Assembly (NCBI GenBank): GCA_964536835.1
Contig: CAZIAZ010000013.1
Location: 1 to 53,940, forward strand
Origin: DAONFI01 sp035403485
GTDB lineage: Bacteria; Planctomycetota; Phycisphaerae; SM23-33
Length of the DNA: 53,940 bases
Reading direction: 5' to 3'
The notes below the pieces were generated by a model. The model was not told the origin of the DNA, ran no database searches, and saw only the letters and a list, made by a program, of their open reading frames with translations. The stretch's first letter is position 1. The number at the start of each line of letters is the position of its first letter. Position numbers and translations under genes: made by a program. This document shows positions 25,798 to 34,698 of the stretch, piece by piece.

Positions 25798-26565
25798 CTA
25801 CAATTTTTCGCCCAAAGTCCAGCCGATAATACGGTTAAAGAATTTTGCGTAATTTTCTCCTACTTCGATGCTGTCTGCATGCGGCGCTTTTGCCGTAATT
25901 CGCTTCATGCCCCAGTCTACAAGTGTGCCCACCCAATGCGGTGCGACGTCCGTCGTCAGGCAAGCCACCCTGCCGTCGCCCCAGCAGCCTGTAACGAGCA
26001 GCGGCTCAGCCGTTCCGACCGCAAAATCATATCCGCCACCGGTTGCTATTATGTCTATCGGCCGAAGAGAAAGTATCTCCTGCGAGCCTGGTTTGAGCGT
26101 AACGCGGTTGTAACCGCCGATAGCCGGCGGCCTGTCAAACGGCAGAGCGTCGATTATAGGATGTTTTCTGCATACTTCGATAAGGCACGGCACAGGTGAA
26201 TTTACGCGGTCGTCGAACGGCGAAATTTTCACCGGCAGGATGTCTGCTATCGGCGTATTCTGATAGTTTCCGCCGAGGCCGCAATAACTTTCCCAGCCGC
26301 CAAGCATTATAAGGCCAGCCCCCTGTTCGACGTCGTCTGCGACATTTTTGAACTCTTTATCAGTCCAGTTATTGACAGGATAGTCGCTGATTATGTATAA
26401 GGCATAGCCGTGCTGGTGCGGGGCGTCGGCGAGAGGCTGATTGCTGGCGAGGTAGTCGAAATCCCGGCCGTAATGCGTCATGATGCCGGCCAGGTATGCA
26501 GCCGCCGTCGTCAACGACGTGTCGCCTGCATATAATATCCGTTTGCTGTTCTGCTTCGTATTCAT
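25798..26565 (-). CDS. Glutamine amidotransferase-like protein (DUF1355/ThuA-type fold)
   Basis: A 255-aa cytoplasmic protein with a class I glutamine amidotransferase-like fold: KRILYAGDTSLTTAAAY at the start, ALYIISDYPVNNW, AGLIMLGGWESYCGLGG at about 95-110 and VTGCWGDGRVACLTTDVAPHW later. It matches the family of putative glutamine amidotransferases found near sugar-degradation genes in planctomycetes. The usual Cys nucleophile elbow is not clear: GGWESY stands at the place. Function is unknown. ATG 26565 is the first start with family likeness; the frame runs 12 codons further, and no ribosome site is clear. Confidence 0.75.
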   Translation of the reverse strand: MNTKQNSKRILYAGDTSLTTAAAYLAGIMTHYGRDFDYLASNQPLADAPHQHGYALYIISDYPVNNWTDKEFKNVADDVEQGAGLIMLGGWESYCGLGGNYQNTPIADILPVKISPFDDRVNSPVPCLIEVCRKHPIIDALPFDRPPAIGGYNRVTLKPGSQEILSLRPIDIIATGGGYDFAVGTAEPLLVTGCWGDGRVACLTTDVAPHWVGTLVDWGMKRITAKAPHADSIEVGENYAKFFNRIIGWTLGEKL

Positions 26566-26732
26566 GGCGCAGATGTTATGCGTCGTGAGCGAAGTTGTCA
26601 ATAGAAGGCATTTTTAAAAAAGAGAGCACGCATTTCTTGTGCAGCCGCAGAAGCATGACTGCCGCGAAAGTGCAGCCGAATTGAAAAACTTGAAAAAATG
26701 CTTTCGTGTTCATTTCAACGGAAAGGTACGAT

Positions 26733-27935
26733 ATGTTGAAAGGAAACATCATTATCGGGCAGTCCGGCGGCCCGACCAGCGTGATAAACTCATCGCTGGC
26801 CGGCGTAATCGACGCCGGACGAAAAGCGGCTAATGTCGGGAAAATTCTCGGCATGAGATGGGCCATCGAGGGCTTCATGGCCGGCAATGTCGTAGACCTG
26901 TCGGCTGAGCCGCAGGAAACGGTAAACCTGCTTCGCCGTACTCCTTCGTCGGCGCTGGGGTCAAGTCGACACAAGGTCAAAGACCCTGATTTTCCGGTCA
27001 TTCTGCAACGGCTGAAGGAATTCGACATCAGGGCCATTTTCATGGCCGGCGGCAACGACACCATGGATACCATCCATCGCGTCACTGAATACGCCAACTC
27101 CCACGGTTACGAGATGTGCGGCATAGGAATACCCAAGACGGTGGACAACGACCTCTTCGGGACAGACCACACACCTGGTTATGCGTCGGCGGCACGTTAC
27201 ACCGCACTGAGCGTACAGCAGGCTGGCCGACTGGCTCGCGACATGCAGAAAGTCGACCAGTTCGTAATCTACCAGTCCATCGGCAGAGACGCCGGCTGGC
27301 TGAGCTGCGCTGCAGCGCTTACCAGGAAAAATCCGGCTGACGCGCCGCATCTCATCTATATTCCAGAACGCGTCTTCGACAAGGCAAAATTTTTAGCCGA
27401 CGTCAAATCGACGCACGAAAAATACGGATTCGTGTCGATAGTTTGCGGCGAAGGCATAAAATATGCCGACGGCACGCCGGTGTCGGCGACAAAAACAAAA
27501 GACAAGTTCGGCAATGAGGAATTCGGCGCAATGGGCGGCAGCAGCGTGGCGTTGAACCTGCATCGCATGATTAAGGACGAGTTCGGCTGGCGCGGCGAGT
27601 TCCAGATAACGGAATCCCTGCCGATGAGCGCAATAGACCGAGCCGTTGGGCAGGATTTGGATGAAGCCTACGCCTGTGGCTGCAAAGCCGTAGAACTGGC
27701 TGACTCCGGCAAGACCGGCGTCATGGTTTCCATCGTCCGCAAAAGCGACTCGCCGTATGCCGTCAGTTATGAGACAGTCCCGTTGAAAGACGTAGCCGTC
27801 AAGGCCAAGCCCATGCCGGACAGCTTCATCAACGCAGAAGGCAATTTCCCGTCGCAGGCATTTTTCGATTACATCCGTCCGCTCGTAGGAGAGCTTGACG
27901 AATACGCCGAATTGAAGTACATTCCGGCAAAATGA
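26733..27935 (+). CDS. 6-phosphofructokinase, PPi-dependent type
   Basis: Phosphorylates fructose 6-phosphate, by sequence with pyrophosphate. The 400-aa protein has GQSGGPTSVINSSL at the start, GGNDTMD at 106-112 and PKTVDNDL at 134-141. In ATP enzymes these read GGDGS and PGTIDND; the Asp and Lys seen here are the established marks of PPi use. The reaction is then reversible and saves ATP in an anaerobe. GAAAGG lies before ATG 26733. The SIS-domain gene follows after 163 bp. The donor should be tested, as exceptions exist. Confidence 0.9.
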   Translation: MLKGNIIIGQSGGPTSVINSSLAGVIDAGRKAANVGKILGMRWAIEGFMAGNVVDLSAEPQETVNLLRRTPSSALGSSRHKVKDPDFPVILQRLKEFDIRAIFMAGGNDTMDTIHRVTEYANSHGYEMCGIGIPKTVDNDLFGTDHTPGYASAARYTALSVQQAGRLARDMQKVDQFVIYQSIGRDAGWLSCAAALTRKNPADAPHLIYIPERVFDKAKFLADVKSTHEKYGFVSIVCGEGIKYADGTPVSATKTKDKFGNEEFGAMGGSSVALNLHRMIKDEFGWRGEFQITESLPMSAIDRAVGQDLDEAYACGCKAVELADSGKTGVMVSIVRKSDSPYAVSYETVPLKDVAVKAKPMPDSFINAEGNFPSQAFFDYIRPLVGELDEYAELKYIPAK

Positions 27936-28001
27936 ATTTTTTATGATAATAACCGGTTCACAACTTGACGCAAAAGAACCTCAATGCAGGCCGGTAACGC
28001 T

Positions 28002-28040
28002 GCAGGACGGCTGGTGATGCGTACCCATCACCGCATCTGC
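28002..28040 (+). other. Hairpin in the leader of the SIS-domain gene
   Basis: GGTGATG (28013-28019) pairs with CATCACC (28026-28032), and GCAG/CTGC pair outside. It has no T tract, so it is not a terminator. It may stabilise the mRNA or be part of a larger fold, since ACTTGA (27963) and TCAAGT (28045) could close the whole stretch. Confidence 0.5.
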
Positions 28041-28098
28041 CGTTATCAAGTCAGTATTGAAATTTTTTTTAAAAAATCCGTTTTAAGGAAACGTCGTT

Positions 28099-29124
28099 AT
28101 GAACGCGAAAAATGAAAAATATTCGAAATATGCGCTTTGTCGCGAAATGCTCGACACTGTTGATGTAGTCCGTAAATTCGACCCTTCCCGCACAGCAGCC
28201 GTCGCCGCGGCTATCAAGGCCAATGGCCGACTCATGCTTACCGGCGAAGGTTCAAGCCGGATTTTCCCCGCCAAGAATTTTATACGCAAGGTCTTGACCG
28301 CCGGCCTGAATTTGCAGGTCGTTACCGAAGGTTCACGCCAGGCAATGACGTATGACCTGAGCAGATTTGCCGTATTCGCCGCCAGCAATTCCGGCCGCAC
28401 GAAGGAAGTCGTCAAACTCCTCAAGCAACTCCGCGACGGCGGCAATAAGGAACTGTTCGGCCTGACGGCACAGCCGGAAAACCTTTTGAAGGAATATGCC
28501 AGGGAAACCATCGTTCTGAACTGCGGCTGGGAAACCGCCGTCGCCGCAACCAAGAGCGTCATCGAACAGGCGTTAACGTATCAGTCCATGCTCGGCCACA
28601 TGACCGGCAGCAACGCCTGCACCTGCGATTGCAAAAACAGGCTCGCCGATGCGATAGAACAGGCGCTGACGATTGAAATACCGGCGGATATCGTCGCCGC
28701 AGCCGCCAAGGCCCCTACGATTTACTTCGCCGGCTACAACGACGGCGTAGCTGAAGAACTCACCCTCAAAACCAACGAAATAACCCGCAAAAAGAGCGAT
28801 TTCCTCGAAGGCACTTACGCCTGCCACGGTATTGAGGAAGTCATGAGCCCCGCCGATATCGTGTTCGTCGTAGACCCCATTGCCGAGGAAATGGACAAAT
28901 TCAGGGAAGTGCTGGTCGACGGCGTAGGCCTGAAGGTCGTCTGCATAGCGACCTCGCCGATAGCCGGTTTCCCGACGATAGTAGTTCCTGAATCCGGCGA
29001 AGGCACGCCGCACGTGTTTCTCGCAGCCGGCTGGAATATTTTGGTGGAAATCGGCCTTGCGTTGGGCATCAACCTGGACAAGCCCCAGCGTGCCCGCAAA
29101 GTCGGCAATGAATTCATGGGATAA
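28099..29124 (+). CDS. SIS-domain sugar isomerase/deaminase (GlmS isomerase-like, no amidotransferase)
   Basis: A 341-aa protein with two SIS domains. The first has GRLMLTGEGSSRIFPAKNF (about 43-61) and AASNSGRTKEVVKLLKQL; the second starts around residue 200 with APTIYFAGYNDGVAEEL. It resembles the isomerase half of GlmS and AgaS/FrlB-type enzymes, but lacks the N-terminal glutaminase domain, so it probably isomerises or deaminates an amino-sugar phosphate. Substrate unknown. A Cys cluster CTCDC near residue 175 is unusual and may bind metal. AAGGAAACG precedes the ATG. It follows the PFK gene and has its own terminator, which fits sugar-phosphate metabolism. Confidence 0.82.
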   Translation: MNAKNEKYSKYALCREMLDTVDVVRKFDPSRTAAVAAAIKANGRLMLTGEGSSRIFPAKNFIRKVLTAGLNLQVVTEGSRQAMTYDLSRFAVFAASNSGRTKEVVKLLKQLRDGGNKELFGLTAQPENLLKEYARETIVLNCGWETAVAATKSVIEQALTYQSMLGHMTGSNACTCDCKNRLADAIEQALTIEIPADIVAAAAKAPTIYFAGYNDGVAEELTLKTNEITRKKSDFLEGTYACHGIEEVMSPADIVFVVDPIAEEMDKFREVLVDGVGLKVVCIATSPIAGFPTIVVPESGEGTPHVFLAAGWNILVEIGLALGINLDKPQRARKVGNEFMG

Positions 29125-29180
29125 TGAAGAATGCGATTTACCATTTTTGATTGCTTAGAGCAATTTTAGAAAACATATGA

Positions 29181-29222
29181 AAGGCGTCAGTCCTGTACAA
29201 ATCAGGAGTGACGCCTTTTTTA
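29181..29222 (+). terminator. Terminator of the SIS-domain gene
   Basis: AAGGCGTCA (29181-29189) pairs with TGACGCCTT (29209-29217), with an inner CCTG/CAGG pair and a T tail. Confidence 0.88.
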
Positions 29223-29249
29223 TTGTGATTTCAGAGAGTTTTTAAAAAT

Positions 29250-29507
29250 TTATTTCGTGTTTTTTGTTTTTTTTACAGGTACAGGGTCGTAACCGCCTTT
29301 GGATAGAGGATTACATCGCAGGATTCGCCACAAGCCCAGCAGGCTGCCACGGATTGAGCCGTGGGTCTGGACAGCCTCGATAAAATAATTGCTGCACGTA
29401 GGCTGAAATCTGCACTGTCTGCCGAGAAACGGCGAAAGCGTGGCCTGGTACATCCGAACGACGAAAATCAGCGCCCGCCCTGCCGGATTTGTCTTTTCGC
29501 CGCTCAA
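29250..29507 (-). CDS. yidD: Membrane protein insertion efficiency factor YidD
   Basis: An 85-aa protein thought to help YidC insert membrane proteins. The signature YQATLSPFLGRQCRFQPTCS and NYFIEAVQTHG with WRILRCNPLSKGGYDPVP is typical. It starts with TTG at 29505-29507, overlapping the rnpA stop (TTGA), so the two are coupled. In other bacteria the order rpmH-rnpA-yidD-yidC is common near the origin; rpmH and yidC are missing here. Confidence 0.92.
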   Translation of the reverse strand: MSGEKTNPAGRALIFVVRMYQATLSPFLGRQCRFQPTCSNYFIEAVQTHGSIRGSLLGLWRILRCNPLSKGGYDPVPVKKTKNTK

Positions 29508-29878
29508 CCCTGTTGTCTCCCTGCCCTGGCGGCAGCCTTCGGCACGAGCGTCCTGAGTGCGGCGGCAAAAAGCTCAAGCTCGTCCTTCACTCCCGGCCGC
29601 GGAAGTACGACAATGTCGTAACCTGCCGGAAAATCCTGCCGGTTCAGCCGCCATGCCTCGCGAATCAGCCGCTTGAGTCGATTTCGCATTACCGCCCCGC
29701 CGTTCCGGCGGCTGACGGCGGCACAGAGTCGCGAAACGTCCCGATTCGCCGGATTTTGCAATGCTATGACCGTCAGAACGGCGTTGCCGGCTCGGCTGCC
29801 GCGGTCAAAAACCGCGTCTATATCACGCTTGGCTGACAGCCGAAGGCGGCGGCGAAATTGTAATCGTCCATTTTCCAT
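29504..29878 (-). CDS. rnpA: Ribonuclease P protein component
   Basis: Binds the RNase P RNA and helps it mature tRNA 5' ends. The 124-aa basic protein has FRRRLRLSAKRDIDAVF near the start and the RNR motif in RRNGGAVMRNRLKRLIREAWR, then YDIVVLPRPG. ATG 29878 gives the usual N-terminus; ATG 29884 two codons earlier is equally possible, as neither has a clear ribosome site. It is divergent from the TPR gene, with only about 119 bases between, so rpmH cannot fit there. Confidence 0.9.
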   Translation of the reverse strand: MENGRLQFRRRLRLSAKRDIDAVFDRGSRAGNAVLTVIALQNPANRDVSRLCAAVSRRNGGAVMRNRLKRLIREAWRLNRQDFPAGYDIVVLPRPGVKDELELFAAALRTLVPKAAARAGRQQG

Positions 29879-29997
29879 CGACATAAAGAATAATAACTTA
29901 ACGCCAAATAGCAAAAAACTTTATTGCCACCGGAGCTTTTTTGAGTAATATATAAAACTTATTGTCGTTAATATACCGTAGCAAGAGGAAAATGTGG

Positions 29998-31071
29998 ATG
30001 CGTAAGTCTGTCGGTAAAAAGTTGTTGACGTTCTGGGCTGTGACGGCAATTTTCGTTGTCGGCGGCTGTGAAATGAACATGGACTGGTGGAAACAGTTCC
30101 AACTGAAAAAAGAACAGCCCTCGGTCACCAAAGAAGCCGCCTCCAACGCATACGTCGAAAACAGCAGACAATGCATCCGCAACGGTGAACTCGAAAACGC
30201 ACTGGACGAACTCGAAAGAGCAATACAGGTCAACCCCTCAAACTCCGAAGCCTACACCACCATCGGTGACATCTACCGTCACAAAGGCGAATACATCAAA
30301 GCCTGCAACAGCTACAAAACCGCCTGCATCGCCGACCAATACGCTTTTCGGCCGCACTATAACCTCGGCGTGACGTATCAGATACTGGCCACCATGGCTG
30401 AAGGCGTAAAGCAGGCCAGAATTTACCTGAACAAGGCTGTACACACATACATCCGCGCCACGGTCATCAAGCCCGACAGCTTTGACGCACACCTTAATCT
30501 TGGCGCGTGTTATTTCCAGCTCGGCCAATTCGAACAGGCTAACGAAGAAACGGCGAAGGCTAACAAGCTCGACAGCGATAACGTAAAGGCTATCAATAAC
30601 CTGGGCATAATCGCCGAAATGCAGGGCGACGCGGAAAAGGCTATCAGCTACTACAAGACTTCCATCGAGTACGACCCGAACCAGGTGAACATCCTTCTCA
30701 ACCTGGCCAGCCTTTACACCCGCACGGGCAAATACCGCGCCGCACGCAGCACCTATGAAGCCGCCCGCAAAATCGACGAAAACAATCCCGCCACGTGGCA
30801 GCAGATAGGCGTCTTCTGCTATCGCATAAAATACTACCAGAAAGCCATCAAAGCCTTCCAGTACGCCATACATCTCGACCCGCAAAGCCCCGGCGCATAT
30901 CGCGGCCTTGGCGTCGTGTGCATGACTGTATACATACAAGACCCCAAACGAACCGACCTGTATGCCAACGCAATTGCCGCGTGGAAATTTTCGTTGCAAC
31001 TTCAGCCCAAACAACCCGACCTGGAAGCACTGCTCGAAAGATATGAACAGCCGAATGTAGCTAATCGGTAA
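29998..31071 (+). CDS. TPR-repeat lipoprotein
   Basis: A 357-aa protein with lipoprotein signal (basic start, hydrophobic 9-21, lipobox VVGGC with Cys24). From about residue 50 to 345 it is built of tetratricopeptide repeats, for example NSEAYTTIGDIYRHKGEYIKA, DAHLNLGACYFQLGQFEQA, KAINNLGIIAEMQGDAEKA; about seven to eight units. Such proteins act as scaffolds at the inner or outer membrane. ATG 29998 fits AGAGGA better than ATG 29992. It is six bases upstream of ahbC, so it is probably in one operon with ahbC and ahbD, though its role in heme synthesis is not known. Confidence 0.85.
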   Translation: MRKSVGKKLLTFWAVTAIFVVGGCEMNMDWWKQFQLKKEQPSVTKEAASNAYVENSRQCIRNGELENALDELERAIQVNPSNSEAYTTIGDIYRHKGEYIKACNSYKTACIADQYAFRPHYNLGVTYQILATMAEGVKQARIYLNKAVHTYIRATVIKPDSFDAHLNLGACYFQLGQFEQANEETAKANKLDSDNVKAINNLGIIAEMQGDAEKAISYYKTSIEYDPNQVNILLNLASLYTRTGKYRAARSTYEAARKIDENNPATWQQIGVFCYRIKYYQKAIKAFQYAIHLDPQSPGAYRGLGVVCMTVYIQDPKRTDLYANAIAAWKFSLQLQPKQPDLEALLERYEQPNVANR

Positions 31072-31077
31072 CGCCTG

Positions 31078-32235
31078 ATGGTAGGAATTTCCAAAATACT
31101 CTGCTCTACCAGTGAGCCGGGCGATGTGATTCGATATACGGAATCATCGTCAGCCGGCCCTGCTGTTGTGGTATTCAACTGCACGCGGCAGTGCAACCTG
31201 TCGTGCCGCCACTGTTACGCATCAGCCGGCAATTCAGCCGGCGGCGATGGCGAACTCACAACGGACGGAATTATCAGACTCATTGACGAGCTGGCCGATA
31301 TCGGCACGTCGGTGATACTTTTTTCCGGCGGCGAACCGCTTATGCGGGATGATATTTTTGATATTGTCGCACACGCCGGCCGCCGCAATCTCCATGCGGT
31401 TCTGAGTACGAACGGCACGCTCATCACGCCGCAGACGGCCAAGCGGTTCGCTGACATCGGCCTTGATTATATCGGCGTAAGCATAGATGCCGCCCAGCCG
31501 GAGGCTAACGACGATTTCCGTCGCTGGAACGGCGCCTTCGACATGGCCTGCCAGGGCATCATCAACGCCCGCAACGCCGGCATACGCTGCGGGCTGCGTT
31601 TTACCATGACGCGACAGAATATCAGCCATATTCCCGCCATTTTTTCAATGGCTGAAAATTTGCAGATAAACCGCATATGTTTTTACCACCTCGTTCCGGT
31701 CGGCAGAGCCGGCGCATCACTGTCGCCGGATTCCTGGCACATACGGCGTGGATTGGATGAAATAATCACTCATACGCAGCGTTTGCACGACGCGGGCAAG
31801 GCGATGGAAGTTCTCACGGTCGACAATCATGCCGACGGCGCATACCTTTATCTCAAATTGTTAGCATCCGGCCGCAAGCAGCATGCGGAACTGGCGTTAA
31901 AACTGCTCAAAAAAGCCGGCGGCAACGCCAGCGGCAGAAAAATATGCTGCGTCAGTTGGGACGGCGACGTCTATCCTGACCAGTTCTGGCGAAATAGGCC
32001 ATTGGGCAACATCAACCATAAGAATTTTAATGAAATATGGCACGACGAAACCTGCGATTCGCTGCTGCGGCAGTTGAGGGACCGGCATTCCCTGCTGAAC
32101 GGCCGCTGCAAAAAATGCAGATTTCTTGATATATGCAACGGCAATCTTCGTGCAAGGGCTGAACATGCCGGCAACGGCATATGGGGCGACGATACCGCCT
32201 GCTATCTGACCGACAAAGAGATAGCTCATGTCTGA
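31078..32235 (+). CDS. ahbC: 12,18-didecarboxysiroheme deacetylase (radical SAM/SPASM)
   Basis: In the siroheme-dependent route this enzyme removes two acetate groups from didecarboxysiroheme to give iron-coproporphyrin III. The 385-aa protein has the radical-SAM cluster CNLSCRHC (Cys39, Cys43, Cys46), FSGGEPLMRDD for AdoMet, and a C-terminal SPASM-type cysteine set including CCVSWDGDVYPDQFW and CKKCRFLDIC. The start GISKILCSTSEPGD resembles AhbC/NirJ. NirJ of heme d1 synthesis is the nearest alternative; the adjacent AhbD supports AhbC. It overlaps ahbD by eight bases. Confidence 0.85.
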   Translation: MVGISKILCSTSEPGDVIRYTESSSAGPAVVVFNCTRQCNLSCRHCYASAGNSAGGDGELTTDGIIRLIDELADIGTSVILFSGGEPLMRDDIFDIVAHAGRRNLHAVLSTNGTLITPQTAKRFADIGLDYIGVSIDAAQPEANDDFRRWNGAFDMACQGIINARNAGIRCGLRFTMTRQNISHIPAIFSMAENLQINRICFYHLVPVGRAGASLSPDSWHIRRGLDEIITHTQRLHDAGKAMEVLTVDNHADGAYLYLKLLASGRKQHAELALKLLKKAGGNASGRKICCVSWDGDVYPDQFWRNRPLGNINHKNFNEIWHDETCDSLLRQLRDRHSLLNGRCKKCRFLDICNGNLRARAEHAGNGIWGDDTACYLTDKEIAHV

Positions 32236-33238
32236 CGTCGCCCCAAAAATTCCGCAACTGCGAATGCTTTTCTGGGAATCCACCGCCCGCTGCAATCTTT
32301 CCTGCATTCATTGCCGGCGAACTGAAACCGACGCAAAAAATGAACTTTCGACGGCTGAAGCCAGGGCATTTTTTAAAGACGTTTCATCTTTCAGCCGGCC
32401 GGTCATCGTCTTTTCCGGCGGCGAACCGCTTATGCGCAATGACTGGCGTGAACTGGCGGAGTACGCAGGAACACTGAACCTGCCTACCGCGCTGGCGACG
32501 AACGGTACGCTTATCGACGACTCAATCGCGAAAGACATAAAAAAAGCCGGTTTTCGTCGGGTTGCGGTCAGCATAGACGGCCCCGATTCGCCAAGTCACG
32601 ACGGCTTCCGCGGCCAGAACGGCGCATTTCTCAAAGCCCTCGTAGGGTTGGACAAACTGGCGAAGGCCGGCGTCGAGCGGCAGATAAATATTACAGTCGC
32701 GGCACACAACGTCGAACGGCTGGACGAAATATACAACATCGCCCGCCGTCTTGACGTAGCTGCGCTGCACCTGTTCATGCTCGTGCCGGTCGGCTGCGGC
32801 ATAAAAATCGAGCAATCGCACCAACTCAACGCCGAACGTTATGAAAAAACGCTCAACTGGATATGCGACCGGCAGCTTTCGGGGGAAATGGAACTGCGGG
32901 CTACCTGCGCGCCGCACTATATGCGGGTTGCGATGCTCCGCGGCATTCCGGTATCCGGACGTGGCTGCCTTTGCGGAATTTCGGTAGCTTTCGTATCGCA
33001 CAGAGGCGACGTGTTCCCGTGCGGTTATCTGCCGCTCAAGTGCGGCAACGTTCGCCGTAAACCGCTAGGCGAAATATGGCGCACCAGCGAACATTTTGCC
33101 GCTTTGCGAAATTATGACAGGCTCACCGGCAAATGCGGAGCCTGCATGTTCAAGGAATACTGCGGCGGCTGCCGCGCAAGAGCGTTTGCAGAAAACGGCG
33201 ATTATCTTTCCGTCGAACCGTTCTGCACGTATGAATAA
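32228..33238 (+). CDS. ahbD: Heme b synthase AhbD (radical SAM/SPASM)
   Basis: Decarboxylates two propionates of iron-coproporphyrin III to the vinyl groups of heme b without oxygen. The 336-aa protein starts with LRMLFWESTARCNLSCIHCR (radical-SAM Cys22, Cys26, Cys29), then FSGGEPLMRNDW, LFMLVPVGCG, and a C-terminal auxiliary cluster CGISVAFVSHRGDVFPCGYLP and CGACMFKEYCGGCRARA. The WE-T-RCNLxCxHCR start and LVPVGCG are characteristic. With ahbC it gives a complete late pathway; the earlier genes (ahbA/B, siroheme synthesis) are not in the window. Confidence 0.87.
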   Translation: MSDVAPKIPQLRMLFWESTARCNLSCIHCRRTETDAKNELSTAEARAFFKDVSSFSRPVIVFSGGEPLMRNDWRELAEYAGTLNLPTALATNGTLIDDSIAKDIKKAGFRRVAVSIDGPDSPSHDGFRGQNGAFLKALVGLDKLAKAGVERQINITVAAHNVERLDEIYNIARRLDVAALHLFMLVPVGCGIKIEQSHQLNAERYEKTLNWICDRQLSGEMELRATCAPHYMRVAMLRGIPVSGRGCLCGISVAFVSHRGDVFPCGYLPLKCGNVRRKPLGEIWRTSEHFAALRNYDRLTGKCGACMFKEYCGGCRARAFAENGDYLSVEPFCTYE

Positions 33239-33357
33239 ATTACTCGCATTGATGAAGGAAATTGATAGAATACCGGCTTTGGCCGTCTATCAAAAAATGT
33301 GAATGCCGTACCGATAAAACGGCATCCGAGTGGAATAAATTGCGGAGATAAGAAAGA

Positions 33358-34575
33358 ATGGCAAAGGAACAGAAAATCAGAAAAATCGTACTGGCATATT
33401 CTGGCGGACTCGATACGTCCGTCATTCTGCCGTGGCTGAAGAACCGCTTTAATTGCGAAGTGGTGGCGTTCGTCGCCGACGTCGGCCAGGGTTTGGAGGA
33501 ACTCGACGGCATTAAGCAAAAGGCACTTAATACCGGCGCGTGCGCCGTTGAAGTGGCTGACCTTCGCAAGGAATTCGCCGAAGACTACTGCTTCAAAATG
33601 CTCAAAAGCGGTGCGATATACGAAAAAAACTACTATCTCGGCACAAGCATCGCGAGGCCGCTCATCGCCAGGGCTCAGGTCGCCTGCGCCCGCAAACACA
33701 AGGCTGACGCCGTCTCGCACGGCGCAACAGGCAAAGGCAATGACCAGGTGCGGTTCGAACTGACGTTCATGGCTCTGGCGCCGGACCTGAAAATTATCGC
33801 GCCGTGGAAAATGCCGGACTTCGAACTGACCAGCCGTGAAGCAGCTATCGAATACGCGAAGGCTCATAATATACCGATTCATCAGAGCAAAAAGAAAATC
33901 TATTCGCGAGACCGCAACCTGTGGCATATCTCGCACGAAGGCGCCGACCTGGAAGACCCGGCGAACGAACCCAAAGATGACCTGTTCGTGATGAGCGTGC
34001 CGCTGTCCAAAGCACCTGCCAAACCGGAATACGTCGAAATCGAATTTCTCAAGGGCATACCCGTAGCCGTAAATGGCAAAAAGATGCAAGGCCATGATTT
34101 GATAGCGATGCTCAACGAAATCGGCGGCCGACATGCCATCGGTCAGGAAGATCTGGTGGAAAACCGGCTAGTCGGCATAAAATCCCGCGGCGTATATGAA
34201 ACACCGGGCGGCGAAATACTCTATCGTGCCCATCAGGCCCTGGAGACTATCACGCTCGACAAGGATACGCTGCATTTCAAACAGAAAATCGCCCTCGAAT
34301 ACGCGCAACTCGTCTATGACGGCAAATGGTTCTGCCCGCTGCGCGAGTCGCTTGACGTTTTTATTGAAAATACGCAGCGCAAAGTCACCGGCAAGGTAAA
34401 GATAAAATGTTTCAGGGGCCGGCCGACGCTGGCTGGCGTCGTATCGCCAAACAGCCTGTATTCGCACAATCTGGCCAGCTTTACCATGGGCGAAGAATAT
34501 ACGCCGTCCGATGCCACCGGATTTATAAAACTCTTCGGTTTGCAGATGAAAGGCCGCGGCGGCAAAATAAAATAA
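33358..34575 (+). CDS. argG: Argininosuccinate synthase
   Basis: Joins citrulline and aspartate with ATP in arginine synthesis. The 405-aa protein has the PP-loop AYSGGLDTSV (13-22), then GATGKGNDQVRFE near residues 121-133 and YSRDRNLWHISHEG near 181-194, all family signatures. The ribosome site GGAG lies 12 bases before the ATG. It lies 119 bases after ahbD with no gene in between, and a terminator follows, so it may be a separate unit. argH is not adjacent. Confidence 0.96.
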   Translation: MAKEQKIRKIVLAYSGGLDTSVILPWLKNRFNCEVVAFVADVGQGLEELDGIKQKALNTGACAVEVADLRKEFAEDYCFKMLKSGAIYEKNYYLGTSIARPLIARAQVACARKHKADAVSHGATGKGNDQVRFELTFMALAPDLKIIAPWKMPDFELTSREAAIEYAKAHNIPIHQSKKKIYSRDRNLWHISHEGADLEDPANEPKDDLFVMSVPLSKAPAKPEYVEIEFLKGIPVAVNGKKMQGHDLIAMLNEIGGRHAIGQEDLVENRLVGIKSRGVYETPGGEILYRAHQALETITLDKDTLHFKQKIALEYAQLVYDGKWFCPLRESLDVFIENTQRKVTGKVKIKCFRGRPTLAGVVSPNSLYSHNLASFTMGEEYTPSDATGFIKLFGLQMKGRGGKIK

Positions 34576-34602
34576 TCGCTCTATAATCAACTTAGAGAAA
34601 CG

Positions 34603-34636
34603 AAAACGCCCGTAATACGACATACGGGCGTTTTTT
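34603..34636 (+). terminator. Terminator of argG
   Basis: AAAACGCCCGTA pairs with TACGGGCGTTTTTT around a short loop, 28 bases after the stop. Confidence 0.9.
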
Positions 34637-34698
34637 ATAACATTTCTTAATAGAAAAGACTTCTTTGGGGAACTTCGCCATATACTTTTATACACCTT

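Noticed and set aside
27961..28060. Possible GEMM (c-di-GMP) riboswitch upstream of the SIS-domain gene
   Set aside because: GACGCAAAAGAACC looks slightly like the aptamer, but the tetraloop/receptor parts are absent and the order does not fit.
29885..29997. rpmH (L34) upstream of rnpA
   Set aside because: The gap is only about 113-119 bases to the divergent TPR gene and has no basic L34-like frame.
32522..33001. Frames on the minus strand within ahbD
   Set aside because: They are shadows of a well-supported radical SAM gene.
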